A stretch of 64,000 nucleotides of DNA from Heracleum sosnowskyi. Taxonomy: Eukaryota; Streptophyta; Magnoliopsida; Apiales; Apiaceae. Shown piece by piece: positions 8,879 through 19,210 of this stretch. The notes under the pieces were generated by a model. It searched no databases. It was not told the origin of the DNA and worked only from the letters and a program-made list of their open reading frames with translations. The position numbers and the translations under genes are program-made. The stretch spans positions 72,093,564-72,157,563 of the forward strand of contig CM061245.1 of NCBI GenBank assembly GCA_030848705.1, given 5' to 3'. How positions within the stretch are numbered: position 1 is the first letter of the stretch; the number at the start of each line of letters is the position of its first letter.

Positions 8879-11450
8879 TGAGGTGGCAGTGGATAAGGAT
8901 GCAGTTGTGTTTGATTAAAGAAAAGAAAACAGATTTTATTAATTAAATAAAATCTGTTAATTAAATAGTAATTAAATCTGAATAAAGGGGATAAAAATAG
9001 AATTATTATTTAATAATAATTTAGAATTTGAATGTTATTAAAAAGAGGTTTAATTATTTAAATATGGATTAAAATTTGAGTTATTTACTTTGGGATTAGA
9101 GATTTAAAATGAGAATTTGATTCGTTTTATTGGTATTAAACGGAGACTAATTTGTGAATAATGTTTAGAATAATAAAATGTTTTAGAAACTAAAAAGGAG
9201 ATGATTGTGGAAATTTTTGGAGACGGTTCTGATTTTACAAATAAGAATTTGAGATTTATTATTTTCGTAGTAAAGAATATTTTAGATTTTATTTTTGAGG
9301 TATTTGGGAATTAGAGACTAGTTAAATTGTATCAGTGATTAATTTGGGTTCATTTTTGAATAAGTAGAGATAAAAAGAGATTATTTTTGAAAACTAAAAA
9401 TAGAATATTATAGAAGTTTTAGAAATGACCTTTTTAGTTTTAAAAACGAGATTTAGAGACGTTAAAAGAGAATAACGTTTCTGCAGATTGGGTAGTTGAT
9501 TTTAATTGAATAAAATAGAACTATTTAATTAAGAATTATTGAGGTACTTTTCCCGATAATTATTTTAGGAATATTTGAGGGAGCCTTGTGATTTAATAGA
9601 GAATATTTATGACGTAAGCTGTCCCGAGGTCTGATTTATTTAAATTAGTTTTAAAATAAAGGAAAGACGTATAGGGTTCCCAGCAGGCTTTATATTTAAG
9701 GGAAAAATGCGTAGTACCTATTCGAGAAAAATAGACGTCCTAGTTGATTTAATTATTGTTATTTGATTTTTATTCTGACCTGGATTATTTATCACAATTT
9801 GCTTACGTACTGTGATTAATTCTTTTAGAGAATTTTCCCCTGGCCTGTAATTGAAGGCAAACACGTGGGTAGAGTATAATTATTATTTGATTTTGTGCAT
9901 AGCGCGATCGAGGCAAGTTCTTTCTGACCCTCACTCCTAATGCATTATTTTGAGGAGTATTTATTTTCTGAAAGTTTGAATTGTTTATTCATTTCTGAAA
10001 TAGTTATTTGAGAATTCTATTAGTTGATCTGGAGGAATATTACAGTTTTGATGAGACACACTAAAAATATTCACTGTCCCTAAAGCGTATTTCATCGAAT
10101 TTCCTGGGCATCTTATTTGTTCAAGATGACCCTAACGACCATTCAGCTATAGCTACGCTCCTTTATCGAGGTAGCTAACACTTTATTCGATTCAATCAGA
10201 TTTATTGTCCAGATCCGATAATTGTGTTCTTGGCTTCTAAATTTGATTCATTTTTCGGATCAAATTATTTTGAATCAGGATAGTGGTAAGCTGGTTCTAG
10301 ATTTCATCATAACTACTCTTAACTAATTATTCTAGCGTGTTGATATATCGTTTGGTTGATTCGAGTCGTTCCCATTATTCGGGACGATTCTAAATAATTT
10401 ATTTCATTCAACGAATCTCTTTTGTTCGAGATTTGTTAACCTGTTTGTCTAAGGTTGACATATTGTTCGTGTCAACATAAGAATTTTCTTTTGAATTATT
10501 GGGATGACCTATTGTTCAGTTCGTCATCGCACAAACAATAGAATGGCGGTCGGCCAGAGTTAAGTCAAAACTTTCCTATCTAATTATTCTTACTTCATTC
10601 TCATAACGTTTCTGGAGGAAAATCATTACTTCAACTGGTCAACGTGGGAGTGGCCCACGGATTTTCTTTCTGATCAACACGAGATATAATCTCGTGGTAT
10701 CAAGAGAGGAATATATCTATTTTGGCACGATAGTTGCCGGTTTGACTTTACAACCCACTAATTGCTAGCAAAACGAAATTGTGAGACTTGAGACATAGTA
10801 GTGATCGTGCTATGGGGTATCACGGGTGTACAGTACTTGAGACACGGTGGTTGATCGCGCCGTGGGGTATCGTAAAGGAGACAGACCAGTATCTTCTACT
10901 CTCAAATTTCAAATGTGCTTAGTTGAGACAAATGATTTGGTCAGTCATTGGACATCGAGTCCGTCAGTATATGTTATTACCTTTTGAGTTTTGTTGACAT
11001 GGTTCTTCTTTTACCTCAATAGTAGTGTTGATAAGAGAGAGCCAGTCAGTGGAATTTGCTGAGCACATAGTTGCTCACTCTTGTTGTTAAACTATATTTT
11101 TCAGTTAAAGAGGAAAGAGGCGAATTGTCCCGGTACAGAGATAAAGGGAAGGAGAAAATGCAGCACGACGCCGACTTGGAGTAGCAGCGCTGTTTCAGAG
11201 ATAACGTCAGGACAGCTACACCAGAAAGCAATATCTACTCACTAAACTATATGTATTCAGTGGCTTGGTGTGTATTCAATAAATAGCGATGTAATAATTT
11301 GGAGATAGAATGATGCCTGGACTTGTGGGCTGGAATCACTACGTGATGTATGTATTATTACTATGGTATGTACTATACTTGGAGTGATATTGATGTTATG
11401 GATCGTGGTGACCCAAATTCACTGATAGGTGGATTTGGGGGCGTTACAGT

Positions 11451-11466
11451 TTTGGTATCAGAGCAG
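11451..11466 (+). other. Tekay primer-binding site (initiator tRNA-Met)
   Basis: TTTGGTATCAGAGCAG begins two bases after the LTR end. TGGTATCAGAGC is complementary to the 3' end of initiator tRNA-Met, the usual primer for chromoviruses. Confidence 0.9.
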
Positions 11467-11678
11467 TAGTTATATTCTTAGGAAACGTGAGATCCTAGGG
11501 ATATAAATCGGCGATAGAGTTAAGATAGTGAGCCGACTATTCGATTATGGACTATAGTCCACATCCACCTTTAAGAGAGATATAACGTACTAATTTTAAA
11601 GTTACGGATATTTATATATGCATATATATTTGTACCGTCAGCTAGAACCGGTTATAATATAATTCTTGAATTTTGTAG

Positions 11679-12704
11679 ATGTCGACATCAGGCTACCGGT
11701 CCACTAGAGACAGATCACCTACTCCATCCCCACGAGGGCCACTTTACATCTCTTCAGAGTCCGACAGTGATCCATCTGAGGAGCCCACTGAGGATACTGA
11801 GTCAGAGGACTCTTCTGTGCAGATTCTCTCACCACCACCTCCACTAGTTATAGATTTGGTATCTTCTCCAGAGCAGATCGTTGAGATACCTGATTCTCCT
11901 GTTACGCAGCTTGAGGATGATCTGTCGGTTGTTACATCTGCTACAGTCACTACTGTATCTCCGACAGTTCAGTCTACAGAGCCTCTACCACTTGTCACAC
12001 CAGTTGTATGTCAGTATGAGGTTCTTGAGCCCATTGTTTCTGAGCCGGTAGATGACAGCCAGCTTTCTCCAGTTCGCTCTACTGTTGATTATAGCACAGC
12101 TATTACCCCTCCAGGTTCCAGCACATCCACTCGAGGGATATCATTCATGGCTCTGCTTACGGCCCCGTCACCTGTATATGTTGAGGCTCCCGCAGCCCCT
12201 ACCTTGCCAGACTTTATGTTACCACAGGTTGATGATGGTCCTGTCTGCGACACAGCTCCTCCTGTTCCTACCTTGCATGTACCTGCTCCGGTAGAGATGA
12301 TCTCATCTGCTCCTGCCTTTCCGGTTCCACTTACTGATCAGCTTGTACAGCCAGAGGGAGAGAGGGAGCCTGTCCCATGGCATGTTCATTATCATCTGTT
12401 CCAGCACTATCGTTGGGTTTGGGCACGATATGAGGAGATTTTCGCTACCAGGGATGCGATACTCCGATTGATGTCAGTTCCAGATCCTGTTGTTGCCCAT
12501 GGAGGAGGCAGTTTACTTCTGAGGGACATTCCTATGGAGATTGTACACCAGATTTCTGTTTCTGTTCTGGCTGGACTTCAGACGGATATTTCTGCCTTAC
12601 CATCTTCTAGCACCGGAGCTATTGACCAGAGCACTGTGGTTATACTGATCTCCAGAGCCATTGCAGAGTTTCAGAGACGCGTCGGAGAGATGTTTGGACA
12701 GTGA
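11679..12704 (+). CDS. Extra ORF between the Tekay 5' LTR and gag (unknown function)
   Basis: This 341-residue ORF has an ATG soon after the primer site and a TGA at 12702-12704. Residues 1-215 are very rich in Ser, Pro, Thr, Val and acidic residues (for example SSESDSDPSEEPTED) and are probably disordered. Residues ~225-341 are more compact: a WHVHYHLFQHYRWVWARYEE segment, then a predicted helical tail. It lies on the sense strand, separate from gag, with 707 bases between. I recognise no domain. Sense ORFs before gag are known in Tat/Ogre elements but are not a standard part of Tekay. It is absent from the LTR, so it is not an LTR by-product. Its intact length suggests selection or youth of the element. 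Confidence 0.6.
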   Translation: MSTSGYRSTRDRSPTPSPRGPLYISSESDSDPSEEPTEDTESEDSSVQILSPPPPLVIDLVSSPEQIVEIPDSPVTQLEDDLSVVTSATVTTVSPTVQSTEPLPLVTPVVCQYEVLEPIVSEPVDDSQLSPVRSTVDYSTAITPPGSSTSTRGISFMALLTAPSPVYVEAPAAPTLPDFMLPQVDDGPVCDTAPPVPTLHVPAPVEMISSAPAFPVPLTDQLVQPEGEREPVPWHVHYHLFQHYRWVWARYEEIFATRDAILRLMSVPDPVVAHGGGSLLLRDIPMEIVHQISVSVLAGLQTDISALPSSSTGAIDQSTVVILISRAIAEFQRRVGEMFGQ

Positions 12705-13411
12705 GTTGGTTGAGTATGTTGTAGGGCTGACTTTTGTTGTTTTGGAGGGAGGGCATGTATATGTATGAGCCTATTCCCGTTTTATGGATCCAGTACATAG
12801 TAGTACCTATGACCCTAGTTTTTGACGCAGTTAAAGTTGGATCTTTCTGTGATAGGGTACTTTTCTGTACTTCATCTTGTATTTAGATGGTTATGGCTCA
12901 GTAGGCTGGGTAGTTTTGACTTTTGGGATAGCTGGTTATGTTGTATTCTGATGTAGTGATGGAATGTACCTTTTTGGTACCAGTCTAATGATATATGATG
13001 TTATTAGTGCTAGCGTAGTTTATATCTGCTTTAAACTTTATTATTATTGCTGCATTTTATTCTATTGCATGATATTAGTAGCAACTCTGTTTAGTAATTA
13101 AAATTTGGGATGTTTTCTAAAATGATTAGAATCAAAAACAGTTTCTTAAACCGCGATAACTGAGATGAGTTTTAAGACTTTCGACCTGTTAGTGATTTTA
13201 TTTATAAACATAACCTGTTTACTTGAGGATTTACCTGGTGGCTATTTTTACTACCTCGACACAAGAGTTATGTTTTGACAACACTTATAAATTATGGCTT
13301 TGGATTATGAGGATTTGTTTTATTTATCAGTAAAGATGTTCTGATTCACAGTTATATACATATTTTGTTCTGTATAACCAAACCTTGTGTTTTCAATCTT
13401 AATAGAAAAAG
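12705..13411 (+). other. Tekay spacer between the extra ORF and gag
   Basis: AT-rich sequence with no ORF of note. It may act as the gag leader. I see no convincing promoter or splice site. Confidence 0.5.
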
Positions 13412-14557
13412 ATGCCACCCAGAAGAGGCAGACCTCCCAAGAACCGACAAGTACCACCTGAAGTGGGCCAACACAACGATGGCCCCATTTCCTACCACCA
13501 ACAACCAGAACCAGAACCAGAACAAGCACCTGCTCAAGTAATACCACTAAACCAGAACCAAAATGATCCTATGAGTTTAATTGTGGAATTCCTGAGACAG
13601 TATACACAAAATCCTCCACTTAGACAAGAAATACCTCAAGTTAGAGATCATCAACCTCCTATACAACCAGTAAAGAATACAGTTACCTTCAAGTCTTTCA
13701 AGTCACTAAACCCACCTGAGTTTAAGGGTACCACTGACCCTGTTGAAGCAAGATTTTGGTTACGAGAAATGGAAAAGACCTTTGAGATTGTAGGAGTGGA
13801 AGAAGAAAAGAAGACCATTTTTGCAGCCTACATGTTAAAAGGTGAGGCAAACTTCTGGTGGGAATCGAAAAGAGCTATGGAAGGGAATGCAGTAATACCT
13901 TGGATTCGGTTTACCCAGTTATTTTTGGAAAAGTATTCCCCTAAGTACTTGGAAAATCAAATGGAGCTTAAATTTTTGGAATTAAAGCAAGGAAATATGA
14001 CCGTGGCTGAATATGAAGCCAAATTTACTGAACTTTCTAGGTTTGTGCCTTATCACGTTGATACTGATGAGAAAAGAGCTAAGCGTTTTCAGCAAGGACT
14101 AAAACCATGGATTCAGAATCGAGTTGCAGTCTTAGAAATCACCAACTATGCTACCTTAGTTCAGAAAGCAGCTATAGTAGAAAGTGGAGCAGAATTGTAC
14201 TCGAAGGACAAGGACGTAAAGAAAAGGAAGTTTCATCATCGCGGAACCAATTTTGACAAGAAACCTGATAGTCGGAGTGGAAAGAAACCATTTGTGAAAC
14301 GGGAAGACAAGAACACTAACATCAAGAGAATTGAGAATCATGACACTAGAGGATCTAACCAGAGGTTCAGACCACCACAGACAGCAAACTTGATTCAAGG
14401 AAGGCCACCACTACCAGAATGCAAAACTTGTGGAAGAAAACACCCAGGACCCTGTAATCTTGCAAATATTGTGTGCTACAATTGTGGACAGAAAGGACAC
14501 TACTCATCTAATTGCAAAGAGAAGGCAACCACTTGTTTCAAATGCGGAAAGAAATGA
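13412..14557 (+). CDS. gag: Tekay gag, ends early inside the third zinc knuckle
   Basis: The gag protein forms the virus-like particle and binds the RNA. The ATG at 13412 opens a basic, Pro/Gln-rich N-terminus. The retrotransposon gag domain follows (about residues 90-260, with FKGTTDPVEARFWLREMEK and ANFWWESKR). Then come CCHC-type knuckles CKTCGRKHPGPC and CYNCGQKGHYSSNC. A third knuckle begins CFKCGKK and is cut by TGA at 14555-14557, but the downstream codons in the same frame complete it with HIARDC. The stop is therefore probably a point mutation in a continuous gag-pol frame. Read-through cannot be excluded. Confidence 0.88.
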   Translation: MPPRRGRPPKNRQVPPEVGQHNDGPISYHQQPEPEPEQAPAQVIPLNQNQNDPMSLIVEFLRQYTQNPPLRQEIPQVRDHQPPIQPVKNTVTFKSFKSLNPPEFKGTTDPVEARFWLREMEKTFEIVGVEEEKKTIFAAYMLKGEANFWWESKRAMEGNAVIPWIRFTQLFLEKYSPKYLENQMELKFLELKQGNMTVAEYEAKFTELSRFVPYHVDTDEKRAKRFQQGLKPWIQNRVAVLEITNYATLVQKAAIVESGAELYSKDKDVKKRKFHHRGTNFDKKPDSRSGKKPFVKREDKNTNIKRIENHDTRGSNQRFRPPQTANLIQGRPPLPECKTCGRKHPGPCNLANIVCYNCGQKGHYSSNCKEKATTCFKCGKK

Positions 14558-15067
14558 CACATTGCACGAGATTGCAAGTCACCTTCAAAGGAAGCCACTG
14601 TACCTAGACTCATGGCACCTCCTGACAACAAACCGACTGCACGTACCTTCAATATGACGGTGAAAGATGCTATCGCTGACAGTGACGTAATTGCAGGTAC
14701 GCTTTTAGTAAATTCTGTGAATGCATGTGTTTTGATTGATTCGGGAGCTACAAGATCTTTTATATCCGAAAATTTTATAAACAAACTAGATATTCAGTCA
14801 GTACCATTAGGGGAAACTTTGGTTATAGAAGTAGCAAATCAGGAAACAGTTTCCATAGATAAAATATGCCCCGATTGTGCTATCGAGATTCAAGAACAGC
14901 AATTCAACGCGGATCTTCTTCCTTTTAAGTTAGGGGAATTTGATGTAATTCTTGGAATGGATTGGTTAGCTCGCTATGATGCTCACATTAATTGTCGTCG
15001 TAAATGGGTTAGCATGAAAGGATCGAATGGCAAGAGAATACAGTTTCGCGGAAGGAAACCTAACTGA
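14558..15067 (+). CDS. Tekay protease region, bounded by two in-frame TGA codons
   Basis: This is in the same frame as gag and the following pol. It opens with the rest of the third zinc knuckle. An aspartic protease follows, with the active-site triad in LIDSGATRSFI (about 14733-14763) and the ILGMDWLARYDAHINC block near the end. A second TGA at 15065-15067 separates it from RT. Protease cleaves the gag-pol polyprotein. With TGA on both sides this copy probably makes no full polyprotein. Confidence 0.85.
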   Translation, partial: HIARDCKSPSKEATVPRLMAPPDNKPTARTFNMTVKDAIADSDVIAGTLLVNSVNACVLIDSGATRSFISENFINKLDIQSVPLGETLVIEVANQETVSIDKICPDCAIEIQEQQFNADLLPFKLGEFDVILGMDWLARYDAHINCRRKWVSMKGSNGKRIQFRGRKPN

Positions 15068-18058
15068 ACTTTTCTAACCGTGGTTCAAGTGAAGAAGTTA
15101 CTACGGAAAGGATGTCAAGCTTATTTAGCCCATGTGGTTGACACCGATAAACAAACTCCTACTCTGAAAGATATTCCTATAGTAAATCAATTTGGGGATG
15201 TATTTCCTGACGAGTTGCCTGGATTACCTCCTGACCGAGAAATAGAATTCACCATCGACCTTGCCCCAGGGACAACACCAATTTCTAAAGCACCGTATAG
15301 AATGGCGCCAGTAGAGATGAAGGAATTGGCAACACAACTGCAAGAATTATTAGAAAAAGGCGTAATTCGACCAAGTGTATCCCCGTGGGGAGCCCCAGTG
15401 TTATTTGTGAAGAAGAAGGATGGATCTATGAGGTTATGTATTGATTACCGAGAATTGAATAAGATGACAATCAAGAATAGATACCCTCTACCACGAATTG
15501 ACGACTTGTTTGATCAACTGAAAGGAGCTGCTTATTTTTCTAAGATTGACCTCAGATCGGGTTATCATCAGTTGAAGATTAAACCTGAAGATGTGCCAAA
15601 GACTGCTTTTAGGACACGTTATGGGCATTATGAGTTTCTAGTGATGCCATTTGGACTGACGAATGCTCCAGCCGCTTTTATGGATTTGATGAATCGTGTG
15701 TTCAAGAAGTATTTGGATAAGTTCGTGATTGTATTTATTGATGACATCCTGATTTACTCAAAGAACCAGGAAGAACACGCAGAGCATCTTCGTTTGGTTT
15801 TGGAAACTCTACGCAAGGAGAAGCTATACGCCAAGTTTTCTAAATGCGAGTTTTGGTTGAAAAGAGTGCAATTTTTAGGTCACATAGTGAGTAGTGAAGG
15901 GATTTCTGTGGACCCTGCGAAAGTGGAAGCAGTAGCAAACTGGGAAAGACCGAAGACTCCAACAGAGGTAAGAAGTTTTCTTGGACTAGCAGGATACTAT
16001 CGAAGATTTGTAAAGGGTTTCTCGAAGATAGCTACCCCATTGACTAAACTCACTAGAAAGAATGAGAAATTTGAATGGACATCCAAGTGTGAGGAGAGTT
16101 TTCAAGAGCTTAAGCGACGATTGACATCTGCTCCAGTTCTGACACTACCAGATGATACTGGGAACTTTGTAATCTATAGTGACGCTTCACACAAGGGATT
16201 AGGATGTGTACTGATGCAACATGAGAAAGTGATTGCTTATGCTTCTCGACAGTTGAAAGATTACGAGCTGAGATACCCTACTCATGATCTTGAATTAGCC
16301 GCAATTGTTTTTGCATTAAAGATTTGGAGACATTACTTGTACGGTGAAAAGTGTGAAATCTACACGGATCATAAGAGCTTAAAGTATATCTTTACCCAGA
16401 AAGAGCTAAATATGAGACAAAGACGATGGCTGGAATTGATCAAAGACTATGATTGTTCGATTAACTATCACCCAGGAAAAGCCAATGTAGTAGCTGATGC
16501 CCTAAGTAGGAAAGAAAGACTCGGGATGTTAATAACATCAGAAGAATTGATCAAAGAGTTTGAGAGGTTCGATTTGGAGATTAAGATTCCAGTTCAAGCC
16601 AATGAGCGAGTATATGAAATCCTTCTGCAACCAGAATTGATCGAGAAGATTCGTCGTTGTCAAGAGAAAATAATGGAAGAAGAAAGGTCTCAATTAACCG
16701 GGGAAGAGCTTCAAAGTCCGAAAGATGATAAGGGAATTAAAAGATTTGCCTCAAGAATTTGGATACCAAATGTCGTAGAACTTAAAGAAGAGATTCTGAG
16801 TGAAGCACATAATTCAAGATATTCTATTCATCCAGGAAGTACAAAAATGTATCAAGACATCAAGAAGAATTATTGGTGGCCCAACATGAAAAGAGAAATT
16901 GCGGAATGGGTAAGTAAATGTTTGACTTGTCAGAAAGTGAAAGCAGAACACCAGAGACCGAGTGGACTTCTACAACCCTTAGAGATACCTGAATGGAAAT
17001 GGGAGCATATAACCATGGATTTTATCGTAGGTTTACCCCGTACTAGAACCAGTCACGATGCAATCTGGGTTATTGTGGATCGAATTACTAAATCTGCGCA
17101 TTTCTTGCCAATTAGTGAAAAGTATTCAGTTGAGAAGTTGGTGGGTATATACCTGAAGGAAATTGTGGTTCGTCATGGAGTACCTGTTTCAATTGTGTCT
17201 GATAGGGATGCCCGATTCACTTCTAGATTTTGGAAAAGCTTTCAAGAATGTCTTGGCACGAAATTAAATCTGAGCACTGCATACCATCCACAAACTGACG
17301 GACAAAGCAAAAGGACAATTCAAACAGTTGAAGACATGTTGAGAACTTGTGTATTGGATTTCAAAGGAAGTTGGGATGATCATTTACCCTGGATTGAGTT
17401 TGCATACAATAATAGCTACCACTCCAGCATAGGTATGGCACCATGTGAAGCCTTGTATGGAAGAAAGTGTAGATCACCCCTATACTGGGATGAAGTAGGA
17501 GAAAGAAAGATACTAGGACCAGAGATGCTCCAGCAGACCAAGCAAGCTATAGAGATTATTCGAAAAAGGTTAGTGGCAGCTCAAGACCGACAAAGAAAGT
17601 ACGCAAATCAAAGAAGAAAAGACAAAACATTTGAGGTTGGAGATAAAGTGATGTTAAAAGTTTCACCTTGGAAGGGAGTAATGAGATTCGGGAAGAAGGG
17701 CAAGTTAAGTCCCAGATATATAGGACCTTTTGAGATTCTCAAGAAAGTAGGAGCAGTGGCTTATCAATTAGCTTTACCGCCAGATCTTCAGCATATTCAT
17801 GACGTATTTCATATTTCATTGTTAAGAACGTATCACCCTGATTTCAGACATGTTCTTGCTTACGAACCAGTAGAGATTAGGTCTGATTTGACATACGAAG
17901 AACAACCAGTGCAGATCCTAGATTATAAAGTGCAAGAGTTGCGAACTAAGAAAGTGAATTTGGTAAAAGTACTTTGGAGGAATCATCAAGTTGAAAAAGC
18001 TACGTGGGAATTAGAAAGTGAAATGAGGGATAAATATCCTCACCTGTTTAGTGATTAG
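15068..18058 (+). CDS. pol: Tekay pol: RT, RNase H, integrase and chromodomain-like tail
   Basis: Nearly 1,000 codons are open in the gag frame. RT has LCIDYRELNKMTIKNRYPLPRI and the FIDDILIYS catalytic box. RNase H has YSDASHKGLGCVL and YTDHKSLKYIF. Integrase has an HHCC region (CLTCQKVKAEH), then the first Asp in MDFIVGLP and the second in VSDRDARF. The third catalytic position, exactly 35 residues later, reads QTDGQSKRT: Lys (AAA at 17309-17311) where the family has Glu. The C-terminal VNLVKVLWRNHQVEKATWE block is the chromodomain-like module used to target chromatin. The Glu-to-Lys change should abolish integration by this copy. Confidence 0.92.
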   Translation, partial: TFLTVVQVKKLLRKGCQAYLAHVVDTDKQTPTLKDIPIVNQFGDVFPDELPGLPPDREIEFTIDLAPGTTPISKAPYRMAPVEMKELATQLQELLEKGVIRPSVSPWGAPVLFVKKKDGSMRLCIDYRELNKMTIKNRYPLPRIDDLFDQLKGAAYFSKIDLRSGYHQLKIKPEDVPKTAFRTRYGHYEFLVMPFGLTNAPAAFMDLMNRVFKKYLDKFVIVFIDDILIYSKNQEEHAEHLRLVLETLRKEKLYAKFSKCEFWLKRVQFLGHIVSSEGISVDPAKVEAVANWERPKTPTEVRSFLGLAGYYRRFVKGFSKIATPLTKLTRKNEKFEWTSKCEESFQELKRRLTSAPVLTLPDDTGNFVIYSDASHKGLGCVLMQHEKVIAYASRQLKDYELRYPTHDLELAAIVFALKIWRHYLYGEKCEIYTDHKSLKYIFTQKELNMRQRRWLELIKDYDCSINYHPGKANVVADALSRKERLGMLITSEELIKEFERFDLEIKIPVQANERVYEILLQPELIEKIRRCQEKIMEEERSQLTGEELQSPKDDKGIKRFASRIWIPNVVELKEEILSEAHNSRYSIHPGSTKMYQDIKKNYWWPNMKREIAEWVSKCLTCQKVKAEHQRPSGLLQPLEIPEWKWEHITMDFIVGLPRTRTSHDAIWVIVDRITKSAHFLPISEKYSVEKLVGIYLKEIVVRHGVPVSIVSDRDARFTSRFWKSFQECLGTKLNLSTAYHPQTDGQSKRTIQTVEDMLRTCVLDFKGSWDDHLPWIEFAYNNSYHSSIGMAPCEALYGRKCRSPLYWDEVGERKILGPEMLQQTKQAIEIIRKRLVAAQDRQRKYANQRRKDKTFEVGDKVMLKVSPWKGVMRFGKKGKLSPRYIGPFEILKKVGAVAYQLALPPDLQHIHDVFHISLLRTYHPDFRHVLAYEPVEIRSDLTYEEQPVQILDYKVQELRTKKVNLVKVLWRNHQVEKATWELESEMRDKYPHLFSD

Positions 18059-18086
18059 ATTTTGATTCCGAGGACGGAATCCTATA

Positions 18087-18098
18087 AGGAGGGAAGAC
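18087..18098 (+). other. Tekay polypurine tract
   Basis: The purine run AAGGAGGGAAGAC lies just upstream of the 3' LTR start TGTAACAG at 18099 and primes plus-strand synthesis. Confidence 0.85.
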
Positions 18099-18779
18099 TG
18101 TAACAGCCGTAAATATTTAAATTTTGTTACGTTTTATTCCTAAAACATCGCGAGCGTCTTTTAATTATGGTGGAACTATTACTATTTTAATTAGAGTAAA
18201 TATATTTAATAAGATAGTGGAATTTTAGAATTTGGGTGAAGTTTTTTTTTATTTTGCTGGACTTGTTTTTTTTTTAGCCCAAACAGTTTATTTTGAAGCC
18301 CAATTGTTTTTTTCAGAAGCCCAGATGGAGGCCCAACAAACATAATTGTAGTTAATTAAGTATAAGTTGTTATTAAACTAACCTAAAAACAAAAACTCAG
18401 TTAACCTAATCCCCCCCCCCTCTTTCTTTCTCGGCCGCAGCCCAGAGACAGGGAGATTGTGTCTGTTGGATTTCTCTAGCAAAAAGGGTATGATTAGTTT
18501 GTTAAAACATTTCATGATTTCGTTTTCTTGATTGAGTCAATTTATTTTATAACCTTTTTGCTCGATTTTGATTTGTTTTGTTTTAAAATTATTTTCGAAA
18601 TTAGGGATTTGTAGTATTGAAATTGATTTGGGGATTTACTTTCGTTTTTCGTTTTCTTTTGGTTTGATTTGGGTATTGGATTGTGTATTGTTGATGGTGG
18701 GTGTGTTTCTTTTTGGGTGATTACGGTTTGAGGACCACCACCGCGGCGGCGATGGTGGTGTTTGTTGGTGGCGAGCGAG

Positions 18780-18964
18780 CGAGAAAGAGACAGAAGGAGA
18801 GGAGAGGAGATCGAAAGAGAGAAAGGTAGAAAGGGGAAATAAGGAGTTGAGAGGGAGAGAACGGGCAGAGAGAGAGAGATGTGAGGGAGAGAGAGAGGGT
18901 GAACGGAGAGAAAAGTGAGAGGAAGAGAGATTGAGGGAGAGATCGGGAGAGAGAGAGAGAGAGG

Positions 18965-19020
<56 letters not shown>

Positions 19021-19040
19021 CGAGGGAGAGAGAGAGAGAT
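18780..19040 (+). repeat. GA-rich microsatellite in the Tekay 3' LTR
   Basis: Partner of the 8440-8712 tract, with a different number of GA units. It produces long Ser/Leu-rich ORFs on the minus strand in all frames, which are artefacts. Confidence 0.9.
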
Positions 19041-19096
19041 TTTCCGGTAAGGGGCGGCCGCCGGTGACGGCGATGGCGCGTGGGCCCCACGCGCGG

Positions 19097-19210
19097 TGCA
19101 TGTGAGCCACGTGGGGTGGTACATGTGTGCCACGTGGGGCAGTGCATGTGTGCCACGTGGCAGCATGCATGTGTGCCACGTGGCAGCGTGCAGGTGCGCC
19201 ACGTGGCTAC
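19097..19210 (+). repeat. 23-bp tandem array with five CACGTG G-boxes (3' LTR)
   Basis: Cores at 19108, 19131, 19154, 19177 and 19200 keep the same 23-base spacing as in the 5' LTR. All ten G-boxes in the two LTRs are intact, while bases between them vary. Confidence 0.9.

Larger units (their letters stand above)
8140..11448 (+). repeat. Tekay 5' LTR, right-hand 3.3 kb
   Basis: It aligns base for base with 18492-21690. By eye there are about 30 substitutions over 3.1 kb, a 13-base difference near 8400 and a ~92-base segment (about 9813-9904) that is missing from the 3' LTR. The LTR ends GGGGGCGTTACA at 11448, next to the primer site. It includes the GA tract and the G-box array listed separately. 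The rest is AT-rich with no convincing ORF. Confidence 0.9.
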
